Source: Deltaproteobacteria bacterium | GTDB taxonomy: Bacteria > Myxococcota > Myxococcia > Myxococcales > SZAS-1 | Reading direction: 5' to 3' | Assembly: GCA_018266075.1 (NCBI GenBank) | Contig: JAFEBB010000029.1 | Coordinates: forward strand, 1 to 64,000 | Length of the DNA: 64,000 nucleotides | Shown here: piece after piece, positions 10,256-17,545 of the stretch | How the letters are laid out: every line of letters starts with the position of its first letter | How positions within the stretch are numbered: the first letter of the stretch is position 1 | Position numbers and translations under genes: made by a program | Notes under the pieces: generated by a model | The model's input: only the letters and a program-made list of their open reading frames with translations | Databases searched by the model: none | What the model was told of the DNA's origin: nothing

Positions 10256-11362
10256 ATGAGACCGTGGGTGCTGCATGTCTGCGGGGCGCGGCCGAACTTC
10301 ATGAAGGTCGCGCCGGTGTGGCGGGCGATCGCTTCGCGCGCGGAGCTGGGCCAGAAGCTGCTGCACACCGGCCAGCACTACGACGAGAAGATGAGCGACG
10401 TCTTCTTCGCCGAGCTGGGCTTGCCCGTTCCGGACGTGGCGCTCGGCGTCGGATCCGGATCCCACGCGGAGCAGACGGCGAAGCTGATGGTGGAGCTGGA
10501 GAAGGTCGTGGCGCGCGAGAGGCCGCAGCTCATCTCCGTGGTCGGCGATGTGAACAGCACCCTGGCCGCCGCGCTGGTGGCTGCCAAGGCCTGCATTCCG
10601 CTCGCGCACGTGGAGGCCGGCCTGCGCAGCTTCGACCGCGGCATGCCCGAGGAAGTGAACCGGGTGGTCGTGGATCGGCTCGCGGATCTGCTGCTCACGC
10701 CCTCCGCCGACGGCGACGCCAACCTGCGCAACGAAGGCGTGGATCCCAAGCGCATCGTGCGCGTGGGAAACGTGATGATCGACTCGCTGCGCGCGCAGCT
10801 CCAGACCGCCCAGCTCCGCGACGCCCTGGCGAAGCTGAAATTGAAACCGAAAAGTTATGCGGTGCTCACGCTGCATCGGCCCGCGAACGTGGACGACCCG
10901 CAGGTGCTCGCGCGGATCCTGGATGGCGTGCGCTGGGTGCAGTCGCAGCTGCCGGTGGTCTTTCCGGTGCACCCGCGCACGCGGGCCACCCTCGGCGCGC
11001 TCGCCGACAAGCTCGGCGGCATGCCCAACCTGATCCGCGTGGATCCGCAGGGCTACCTGGACTTCCTCTGCCTCACCAGCCAGGCGCGCCTGGTGCTCAC
11101 CGACTCCGGCGGGCTGCAGGAAGAGACCACCGCGCTCGGCGTGCCTTGTCTGACGCTGCGCCAGAACACCGAGCGGCCCATCACCGTCTCCGAGGGCACC
11201 AACCAGCTGGTGGGCACGGACCCCAAGCGAATCCGCGCGGCGGCCGAGGAGATCCTCGCCGGCAAGGGCAAGCCGGGCCGCATTCCCGAGGGCTGGGACG
11301 GGCGAGCGGGCGAGCGTGTCGCGCGGACGTACGAGCGCTTTCTCGGCCGCGCGCTAAGCTGA
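10256..11362 (+). CDS. wecB: UDP-N-acetylglucosamine 2-epimerase (non-hydrolysing)
   Basis: A 368-residue enzyme that converts UDP-GlcNAc to UDP-ManNAc for surface polysaccharide. The N-terminus VLHVCGARPNFMKVAP is the family start (G-x-R-P-x-x-x-K). HVEAGLRSF near residue 120, the RPANVDDP region and LTDSGGLQEE near residue 285 supply nucleotide-binding and catalytic residues. Length is normal. The ATG at 10256 follows a purine-rich GCGAGGGGG site; an upstream in-frame ATG would add 18 unlikely residues. No other polysaccharide genes are adjacent except a small secreted-protein gene 5 bp downstream. Confidence 0.95.
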   Translation: MRPWVLHVCGARPNFMKVAPVWRAIASRAELGQKLLHTGQHYDEKMSDVFFAELGLPVPDVALGVGSGSHAEQTAKLMVELEKVVARERPQLISVVGDVNSTLAAALVAAKACIPLAHVEAGLRSFDRGMPEEVNRVVVDRLADLLLTPSADGDANLRNEGVDPKRIVRVGNVMIDSLRAQLQTAQLRDALAKLKLKPKSYAVLTLHRPANVDDPQVLARILDGVRWVQSQLPVVFPVHPRTRATLGALADKLGGMPNLIRVDPQGYLDFLCLTSQARLVLTDSGGLQEETTALGVPCLTLRQNTERPITVSEGTNQLVGTDPKRIRAAAEEILAGKGKPGRIPEGWDGRAGERVARTYERFLGRALS

Positions 11363-11367
11363 AGGGC

Positions 11368-11856
11368 ATGCTCCCGCTCGCGCTCGCCGCCACGATCCTC
11401 GCCGCCTCGCCGACCCGCCTCGCCCAGTGCGACAGCGGCAAGACCGGCCACGTTCAGCTCTTCATCGCCGCGGACGGCAAGGGCGGCTACATCCTCAGCT
11501 CCAAGGACGACGCGGATGGCGCGAGCGCGCGCGTCTTCTCCGGCACGGTGCGCTCGGCCACGCACCACAAGCTCGACAAGAAGCACCACGCGTATCGCTT
11601 CGTCGTCGAGGGCGGGCAGCTCCAGCAAGCGGCCGGCCTCGACGACGCACACTGCAAGGCCGAGGGCGAGAGCGCCCGCTGCGCCTTCGACGTCATCGAG
11701 ATCAAGCTCATGAAGGGCGGCCCCAAGGAGCCCGGCGACGACGGGCTCACCCCGCTCCTGGGCGACGCGGCCATCGGCATGGACAACGGCAGCCCGCAGA
11801 ACTGCACCGTGTTCGCGTCCAAGGCTCTGTCCACCCTCTTGAAAGCGCGCAAGTAG
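11368..11856 (+). CDS. Small secreted protein of unknown function
   Basis: A 162-residue protein with a signal peptide (MLPLALAATILAASPTRLAQ). The mature part has four Cys residues (near residues 22, 97, 107 and 150) that could form disulphides, and is otherwise rich in Lys, His and Asp. I recognise no family. It lies only 5 bp after wecB and so is probably in the same transcript. Confidence 0.6.
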   Translation: MLPLALAATILAASPTRLAQCDSGKTGHVQLFIAADGKGGYILSSKDDADGASARVFSGTVRSATHHKLDKKHHAYRFVVEGGQLQQAAGLDDAHCKAEGESARCAFDVIEIKLMKGGPKEPGDDGLTPLLGDAAIGMDNGSPQNCTVFASKALSTLLKARK

Positions 11857-11902
11857 CTTCCTGGCTGGCCACGACCCTGCGTGCTATCCATGGCCCAGCG
11901 CC

Positions 11903-12868
11903 ATGCCTCCGTCCGTCACGGTCTTCCAGCTGATGCAGGACCAGAGCTTCGACCTGCGCCTGCAGCTGATGGCAGGCAAGGGCGGGCTCTCGCGCAAGAT
12001 CTCCAGCGACCGCATCCAGAAGCCCGGCCTCGCCCTCACCGGCTTCACCGACCACATCCACCCCGAGCGCGTGCAGGTCTTCGGCAACACGGAGATGAGC
12101 TACCTCACCACGCTGCCCAACGAGCGGCAGCGCGAGATGATCGCCCAGCTCTTCAAGGCGCCGCTCGCCTGCCTGGTGGTGACCAAGGACCTCGAGGTGC
12201 CCCCCGTCCTGGTGGAGACCGCCGAGCGCGCCGAGGTGCCGCTGCTGCACACGCCGCACCTCTCGTCGACGTTCATCACCCAGGCCCAGGCCTTCCTCGA
12301 GGACGCGCTGACGGTCTCGACGAGCAGCCACGGCGTGCTCATCGACGTCTTCGGCGTGGGCATTCTGATTCTGGGCAAGAGCGGCATCGGCAAGAGCGAG
12401 TGCGCGCTCGACCTGGTGATGAAGGGCCATCGCCTCGTCGCCGACGACATCGTGGACATCAAGCGTCGCAAGGGCGCGGCCTACGGCGCGGGCTCCAGCA
12501 TCATCAAGCACCACATGGAGGTCCGCGGCCTCGGCATCATCAACATCAAGGACCTCTTCGGCATCGCCAGCGTGCGCGACTCGAAGAAGATCGAGCTGGT
12601 GATCGAGCTGGTGGAGTGGAATCCGCACGAGGAGTACGACCGCCTCGGCCTCGACGAGCAGAAGTTCAACATCGTCGACGTGGGCGTGCCCAAGCTGGTG
12701 ATCCCCGTCCGCCCGGGCCGCAACATGACCACCATCATCGAGGTGGCTGCGCGCAACCACCTGCTCAAGCTGCAGGGCCACCACTCCGCGCTCGACTTCC
12801 AGGACAAGCTCAACCGCGCCATTGCCGAGGGCACCGGCGTGAAGGCCCTGGGCGAGGAGCCCGAATGA
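11903..12868 (+). CDS. hprK: HPr kinase/phosphorylase
   Basis: A 321-residue bifunctional enzyme that phosphorylates and dephosphorylates a serine of HPr (here probably Ser50 of the HPr at 17206). It has the N-terminal MurF-like domain and the C-terminal kinase domain with Walker A GKSGIGKS at residues 158-165. The family signature EWNPHEEYDRLGLDE follows near residues 237-251. Length is that of the full Gram-positive-type enzyme. The last codon overlaps the start of rapZ (ATGA). It begins a cluster of PTS genes, which fits a role as sensor of carbon state. Confidence 0.97.
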   Translation: MPPSVTVFQLMQDQSFDLRLQLMAGKGGLSRKISSDRIQKPGLALTGFTDHIHPERVQVFGNTEMSYLTTLPNERQREMIAQLFKAPLACLVVTKDLEVPPVLVETAERAEVPLLHTPHLSSTFITQAQAFLEDALTVSTSSHGVLIDVFGVGILILGKSGIGKSECALDLVMKGHRLVADDIVDIKRRKGAAYGAGSSIIKHHMEVRGLGIINIKDLFGIASVRDSKKIELVIELVEWNPHEEYDRLGLDEQKFNIVDVGVPKLVIPVRPGRNMTTIIEVAARNHLLKLQGHHSALDFQDKLNRAIAEGTGVKALGEEPE

Positions 12869-13743
12869 GCGGCCCGGCCCCCAGCGGCGTCAGAATCGTG
12901 GTCATCACCGGGCTCGCGGGCGCCGGCAAGAGCACCGGCTTCCGCGCGCTCGAGGACGCGGGCTTCTTCTGCATCGACAACCTGCCCGCAGTGCTCCTCC
13001 CGAAGATGACCGAGCTCGCTGCCCACGCCGGCAGCGGGATTCCGAACCTGGCCGTGGTCATCGACGCGCGCGACGCGAACTTCCTCTCGCAAGCTCCGCG
13101 GATGATCGACGAGGCCCGGCGCGCGGGGCACGCGGTGGAGGTGGTGTTCCTCGACTGCAAGGACGAGGTGCTCATCCGCCGCTTCTCGGAGACGCGCCGC
13201 CGCCACCCGCTCGCGCCCGACGGCACCGTCATCGACGGCATCGCCCGCGAGCGCGAGCGCCTGCAGGAGCTCAAGCGCAGCGCCGACTCGGTGATCGACA
13301 CGTCGACGCTCACCGTGCACGAGCTCCGTTCGCTGCTCTCCAGCCGCTACGCGACCCAGGGGCGCAACGAGCTTTCCGTGACCGTGCTCAGCTTCGGCTA
13401 CCGCTACGGCATGCCGCCCCAGGCCGACCTGGTCTTCGACGTGCGCTTCCTGCCCAACCCGTTCTTCATCGAGGAGCTGCGGCCGTTCTCGGGCACCGAC
13501 CCGCGGGTGGCGAGCTACGTGCTCGAGCGCGAGGAGAGCCAGGATTTCCTCAATCGCATCCAGAGCCTGTGCGAGTTCCTGCTCCCCCGCTACCAGCGCG
13601 AGGGGAAGAGCTACGTGACCGTCGCCCTCGGCTGCACGGGCGGCCGGCACCGCTCGGTAGCCATGGCGGAAGCGCTCGGCAAGCGGCTCGGAACCCTTGG
13701 AACCCACGCAGGAATCTGGCACCGCGACAAGGACAAGGAGTAG
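12865..13743 (+). CDS. rapZ: RapZ/YvcJ-family nucleotide-binding protein
   Basis: A 292-residue protein with an N-terminal P-loop (GLAGAGKST, residues 16-24), the FFCIDNLP block near residue 35 and the C-terminal CTGGRHRSVAMAE signature. In Enterobacteria RapZ directs RNase E to the small RNA GlmZ to control GlmS. In other bacteria the function is less clear, but the gene often lies beside hprK and PTS genes, as here. Its ATG overlaps the hprK stop by 4 bp, indicating coupling. No GlmZ-like RNA can be recognised in the window. Confidence 0.95.
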   Translation: MSGPAPSGVRIVVITGLAGAGKSTGFRALEDAGFFCIDNLPAVLLPKMTELAAHAGSGIPNLAVVIDARDANFLSQAPRMIDEARRAGHAVEVVFLDCKDEVLIRRFSETRRRHPLAPDGTVIDGIARERERLQELKRSADSVIDTSTLTVHELRSLLSSRYATQGRNELSVTVLSFGYRYGMPPQADLVFDVRFLPNPFFIEELRPFSGTDPRVASYVLEREESQDFLNRIQSLCEFLLPRYQREGKSYVTVALGCTGGRHRSVAMAEALGKRLGTLGTHAGIWHRDKDKE

Positions 13744-13899
13744 GCCGCCCGGCCAGTCGACAGCGGGCCGATGTAGGACTTGACGCCGCGGCCCCTCTGC
13801 AACAGAAGAACCTGCAGCAATCGTTTGCGTTCAAAGCAGTATGGGTGGACGCTGGACAGGTGGGTCGGAAGCCCCAGATTTCGTAGTACGAGGCGCGTC
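13744..13899. other. Gap between rapZ and the EIIA gene
   Basis: 156 bp without a gene. I see no convincing sigma-70 or sigma-54 promoter, hairpin terminator or repeat in it. It may hold a promoter for the EIIA-EIIB-EIIC run. Confidence 0.4.
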
Positions 13900-14346
13900 A
13901 TGGTTGGGGTGGTCATTGCATCGCACGGGCGCCTGGCCGAGGAGCTGCTCAACGCAGCCGTGGCCATGGTGGGCCCCTTGCCTCAAGTGCGGACCGTCTC
14001 GCTCAACCGCGTCACCTGCAAGCCCGCCGAGGAGCTCTCCACCGCCATCGACGCGATGGACGAGGGAGAGGGCGTGCTCGTCCTCGCCGACCTCTTCGGC
14101 GGCTCGCCCTCGCAGGCGGCGTGCGGGCTGTTGCACGACAAGCGCGTGGAAGTGGTCTCGGGCGTCAACCTGCCGATGGTGCTCAAGCTCGCCACCATCC
14201 GCGACGGCAAGTCGCTTGGCGACCTCGCCCGGCTGCTTACGCTGTACGGGCAGAAGAACGTGGTCCACGCGAGCGAGCTGGTGCGTCAGGTGGAAGCGCA
14301 GCCTGCGCCCAGCGCGACGTCGGCCAGCGCGCCTGCCAAGCCCTGA
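13900..14346 (+). CDS. PTS EIIA component, mannose family
   Basis: A 148-residue cytoplasmic phosphocarrier. IASHGRLAEELL at residues 6-17 places the phospho-accepting His at position 9, and VLVLADLFGGSPSQAA near residue 60 is the second conserved block of mannose-type EIIA. Phosphate would pass from HPr to His9 and on to EIIB. The C-terminal 18 residues (Ala/Pro/Ser) are a tail. The start ATG 13900 was chosen because upstream in-frame codons give no family similarity. It is followed 51 bp later by EIIB. Confidence 0.93.
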   Translation: MVGVVIASHGRLAEELLNAAVAMVGPLPQVRTVSLNRVTCKPAEELSTAIDAMDEGEGVLVLADLFGGSPSQAACGLLHDKRVEVVSGVNLPMVLKLATIRDGKSLGDLARLLTLYGQKNVVHASELVRQVEAQPAPSATSASAPAKP

Positions 14347-14397
14347 AGCCGCGGAGCCACTTGCCCCGCGGACGGAGCCGGGGCAAAGAGGAGCCCG

Positions 14398-14889
14398 ATG
14401 ATCAGCTTCGTGCGCATCGACAATCGGCTCCTGCACGGTCAGGTCGTCGAAGGCTGGCTGCCGCACCTCAAGGTGCGCCGGGTGGTGGTGCTCGACCGCG
14501 AGGCCGCCCAGAGCCCGCTCTTGCGCGCCAGCATGGGCCTGGCGGTGCCGGAGACGGTGGCGCTGCAGGTCTCGCAGAACGAGGCCGAGCTCACGGCCGC
14601 CGCCGCCGATGGCGTTCCCACGCTGGTGCTCTTCCGCGACGTGGCGGGCGCGTTCTCGGCGGTGCAGCACGGGCTCAAGGTCGCGCAGGTGAACCTGGGC
14701 AACATCCACTTCAAGGACGGCCGGCTGGCGATCACCGCGTCGGTCTTCCTCGACGGCGAGGAGATCCGCGAGCTCGAGGAGCTGGCCAAGGCCGGCGTGG
14801 AGGTCGAGGCGCGCGCGCTGCCCGGAGAGAAGAAGGTCGGGCTGGCGGAGATCGAGGCCCGCTTCAAGGCCGCAGGACCGACCGCGTGA
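14398..14889 (+). CDS. PTS EIIB component, mannose/sorbose family
   Basis: A 163-residue phosphocarrier. The N-terminus FVRIDNRLLHGQV gives the phospho-acceptor His13 in the standard R-x-D-x-R-x-x-H-G-Q motif, and VNLGNIHF near residue 100 is also conserved. It would receive phosphate from EIIA His9 and phosphorylate the sugar bound in EIIC-EIID. A GAGGAGCCCG ribosome site precedes the ATG. The stop overlaps the GTG start of EIIC. Confidence 0.95.
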   Translation: MISFVRIDNRLLHGQVVEGWLPHLKVRRVVVLDREAAQSPLLRASMGLAVPETVALQVSQNEAELTAAAADGVPTLVLFRDVAGAFSAVQHGLKVAQVNLGNIHFKDGRLAITASVFLDGEEIRELEELAKAGVEVEARALPGEKKVGLAEIEARFKAAGPTA

Positions 14890-15572
14890 CGCGGCTGGTG
14901 CTCGCGGCGGCGGTGGGCGGGCTGCTCACCGTCGAGCGACGGGCGTTCTTGCAGGCTGGCCTCTCGCGGCCGCTGGTGGCGAGCGCGCTGCTCGGCGCGT
15001 GCCTGGGACAGCTGCCCGCGGGCTTGCTGGTGGGCGCGCCGCTGGAGCTGCTCTTCCTCGGCTCGGCGAGCCTGGGCGCGGTGCTGCCCGAGCACGAGAC
15101 GCTGGCCGCGTGCGCCGTCTCGGCGGCGAGCGCGCAGGCCGCAGCGACGCTGGGCGCGCTCTCGATTCCCGCGTCGTGCCTGGCGCTGCTCGCGCTGTTG
15201 CCGCTGGCGGTCGTGGGTCGCAAGGTCGATGCGCTCGAGAACCGGGTGCAGCAGCGCTACGCGGATCGGGCGATGCAGTTCGTGGAGCAGCGGCAGTATC
15301 GAAAAGCGCTGCGCATGAACTGGCGCGGGCTGGGGTTCCCATTTGGCGGCGGCGCGCTGACGACCGCGATCGGGCTCGGCGTCGGTTACGGGTTGGCGGT
15401 GCTGGTGCCGAAGCTGCCCGTGCGCGCGGGGCCGGCGCTGACGACGTCGTTCGTGTTCGCGGCGGCGATCTGCGCGGCTGCGGGCGTACGCGGGACGCGA
15501 CATCCGAGGGGGATCGCGCTGGCCCTGGTGTCGGCGGTGGTGACGTTGGGCGCGGTCCTTTGGGGAGGGTAG
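14886..15572 (+). CDS. PTS EIIC component, mannose family (GTG start)
   Basis: A 228-residue membrane protein of about six or seven hydrophobic segments. The N-terminal region (VERRAFLQAGLSRPLVASALLG then GQLPAGLLVGAPLELLFLGS) lines up with the D-R-x-x-x-x-x-x-x-x-S-R-P-L-V and L-E-L motifs of ManY-type EIIC. It is about 40 residues shorter than E. coli ManY. I chose the GTG at 14886 because it gives the overlap GTGA with EIIB and starts right at the first helix. Unusually, the next plus-strand gene, EIID, is separated by an opposite-strand gene. Confidence 0.9.
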   Translation: MTRLVLAAAVGGLLTVERRAFLQAGLSRPLVASALLGACLGQLPAGLLVGAPLELLFLGSASLGAVLPEHETLAACAVSAASAQAAATLGALSIPASCLALLALLPLAVVGRKVDALENRVQQRYADRAMQFVEQRQYRKALRMNWRGLGFPFGGGALTTAIGLGVGYGLAVLVPKLPVRAGPALTTSFVFAAAICAAAGVRGTRHPRGIALALVSAVVTLGAVLWGG

Positions 15573-15576
15573 CCGC

Positions 15577-16254
15577 TCACCAAACGCCAGGCACCAGCCG
15601 CCACTTCACGCGCCGTTGATACTCGGGATAGCCCTCGAGCTCGCGGGCAAGCAGCCGCTCTTCATCCAGCAACCGCGAAACGATCACCGCGAGCATCGGC
15701 AGCAGCGCGATCTCGGCCCACCACGAGCCCAGCGCAATCGGCATCGCAGCCAGCATCAAGAGCGCGCCCGCGTACATCGGATGGCGCACCATTCCATATG
15801 GACCGGCCGAGATCACCTTCTGCCCCGCGCCGACCTCGACCGTCGCCGAGGTGAACGTGTTCGAGCGAAAGACAAAATAGATAATCAACAGTCCCACGGC
15901 GACCCAAACATCTCCCACGACGCTCATGAATATCGGCACGCTCGACCACCCCCAGCGTCGATCGAGCCCGGGCACGACGAGGAACGCCAGAAACGCCAGC
16001 GACGCGAAGGCCTGGATCACTTTCTGCAGTGTCCGCTGCTCGGCCACCGGACCCGCCTGGACGCGCCGCGCGAGCAGCGCGGGATCCTTCTTCATCAAGT
16101 AGACCGTGATCGCCGTGACCGCGACGAAGAACACCGCCAGGAAGGTCCAGGCCTGGGGATAGTGAATCGTCCCCGCGGAGAGGAAGAGCGCGAGCCCCAT
16201 GATCGCCACGAGGTTGAGCAATCCGGCGAAGGCCTTGAGGTCGAGCGCGGTCAT
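15577..16254 (-). CDS. Isoprenylcysteine methyltransferase (ICMT/PEMT)-like membrane protein
   Basis: A 225-residue protein with five or so hydrophobic helices. The signature GPYGMVRHPMYAGALL near residue 160 and the later DEERLLARELEGYPEYQRRVKWRLVPG end are typical of the isoprenylcysteine carboxyl methyltransferase / phospholipid methyltransferase superfamily, which uses S-adenosylmethionine. In bacteria the substrates are mostly unknown. It sits on the opposite strand between the EIIC and EIID genes, ending 5 bp from EIIC, and its promoter region holds a heptamer tandem repeat. Confidence 0.88.
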   Translation of the reverse strand: MTALDLKAFAGLLNLVAIMGLALFLSAGTIHYPQAWTFLAVFFVAVTAITVYLMKKDPALLARRVQAGPVAEQRTLQKVIQAFASLAFLAFLVVPGLDRRWGWSSVPIFMSVVGDVWVAVGLLIIYFVFRSNTFTSATVEVGAGQKVISAGPYGMVRHPMYAGALLMLAAMPIALGSWWAEIALLPMLAVIVSRLLDEERLLARELEGYPEYQRRVKWRLVPGVW

Positions 16255-16297
16255 CGCGGGTGAGAGGCTACTCGGACGGCCACCCAGGCGTCTCCGA

Positions 16298-16325
16298 ACC
16301 AGCCACCAGCCACCAGCCACGAGCC
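16298..16325. repeat. Heptamer tandem repeat (ACCAGCC x3 + ACGAGCC)
   Basis: Four tandem 7-bp units in the gap between the methyltransferase and the EIID gene, preceded by TCCGAAC. The minus-strand unit is GGCTGGT. A near-identical array, also preceded by TCCGAAC, lies at 35411-35438. Related heptamer arrays with other sequences lie at 43001 and 54374. Confidence 0.85.
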
Positions 16326-16395
16326 ATCGACCCGTGCGAAGTGCCTCCGGATGATTTTCCCGCGAGCGAACGTCCAAGCGCTTACCATTCGCGCC

Positions 16396-17154
16396 ATGTC
16401 CGCGCCCGAGCGCATCTCGCGCATGGCCATGCTCCGCGTGTTCTGGCGCTCGCTGCAGCTCCAGGCGGCGTGGAACCCCAAGGGCATGCAGAACCTGGGC
16501 TTCGCCTACGCGCTCTGGCCGGCGTTCCTCGAGCTCTACGGCGGCGACCGCGAGAAGGCCGAGGCCGCCGTGCGCCGCCACCTGGGCACCTTCAACACCC
16601 ACCCGTACCTGGCGAGCGCGATCATCGGCGGGGTGATCCACCACGAGCGCAAGGTCGTCGCCGGCGAGGAGGGCCCCGAGGCCGGCCTCGCGTTCAAGCA
16701 GGCGCTCATGGGCCCGCTCGCCGCCCTCGGCGACGGCTTCTTCTGGCTCAGCTTCCGCCCGGCCGTGGGTGCGCTCGCGGCGCTCCTCGCCATCTGGACC
16801 GGCGCCTGGGCCGCGCTCTTCTTCGCCGTGACCTACAACGTCGTGCACCTCGGCCTGCGCGCCCGCTACCTCGCCCTCGGCTACCGGCTGGGCGATGGCG
16901 TCCTCGAGCCCGTGGGGCGCGACCACCTCGCCCGACGCGGCCAGGAGCTGCGCGCCCTCGCGGCCTGCGCGGCCGGCGCCTTCTTCCCCGCCCTCGCCCA
17001 CGACGCGCTGCGCCTCGGCGTGGCCCCCTCCGCGGCCTGGGCCGCAGGCGGCGCCGGCCTGCTCGCCATGCTCCTGCTCGGCCGACGGGTTTCCGTGTAC
17101 GCTCTGCTCTACGGCGCGGCAGCGCTGGGCTTTCTTTGGGGTTGGTATGTTTGA
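16396..17154 (+). CDS. PTS EIID component, mannose family
   Basis: A 252-residue membrane protein. The N-terminal cytoplasmic half (RVFWRSLQLQAAWNPKGMQNLGFAYALWP, then RRHLGTFNTHPYLASAIIGG) matches the ManZ-type EIID family, including the F-N-T-H/N-P motif, and ALMGPLAALGDGFFW is the conserved G-P-L-A-x-x-G-D signature. Four or five helices follow. With EIIC it would form the sugar channel. ATG 16396 was chosen over upstream codons because the family similarity starts there. HPr follows 51 bp downstream. Confidence 0.93.
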   Translation: MSAPERISRMAMLRVFWRSLQLQAAWNPKGMQNLGFAYALWPAFLELYGGDREKAEAAVRRHLGTFNTHPYLASAIIGGVIHHERKVVAGEEGPEAGLAFKQALMGPLAALGDGFFWLSFRPAVGALAALLAIWTGAWAALFFAVTYNVVHLGLRARYLALGYRLGDGVLEPVGRDHLARRGQELRALAACAAGAFFPALAHDALRLGVAPSAAWAAGGAGLLAMLLLGRRVSVYALLYGAAALGFLWGWYV

Positions 17155-17205
17155 CGCTGGGAGCCGGTCGGGGTTTCCCCTGGCCCAGATGGGACGAGCG
17201 CGCCG

Positions 17206-17493
17206 ATGAACCCGATGCTGCAAGAGAAGGAATTCCTGGTCGTCAATGCCCTCGGTCTGCACGCCCGCGCCGCCGCCCAGCTGGTGAAGACGGCCAACAA
17301 GTTCGCCTGCGACGTCACCGTCTCCAAGGACGGCCAGAACGTGAACGGCAAGTCCATCATGGGCGTGCTCATGCTCGCCGCCACCTGTGGCAGCACCATT
17401 ATCGTCAAGACCGATGGCGACGACGCCGGTCCCGCCATGGAAGCCATCGGCAAGCTCGTGGAGGACGGCTTCGGCGAGGGCAAGGCGCCCTGA
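17206..17493 (+). CDS. ptsH: Phosphocarrier protein HPr
   Basis: A 95-residue protein. The active-site His19 lies in ALGLHARAAA, and Ser50 in GKSIMGVLML is the regulatory serine recognised by HPr kinase. The protein carries phosphate from Enzyme I to EIIA. Both the His and the Ser sites are intact, which together with the hprK gene at 11903 implies serine regulation of this HPr. The first codons NPMLQEKE extend slightly beyond the usual start, and an internal ATG at codon 4 could be the true start. Confidence 0.96.
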   Translation: MNPMLQEKEFLVVNALGLHARAAAQLVKTANKFACDVTVSKDGQNVNGKSIMGVLMLAATCGSTIIVKTDGDDAGPAMEAIGKLVEDGFGEGKAP

Positions 17494-17545
17494 TCCCGCG
17501 CGAGCGGAGCAGGCTGCGGCACGCCCTCCCGGGCCCATACGGACG

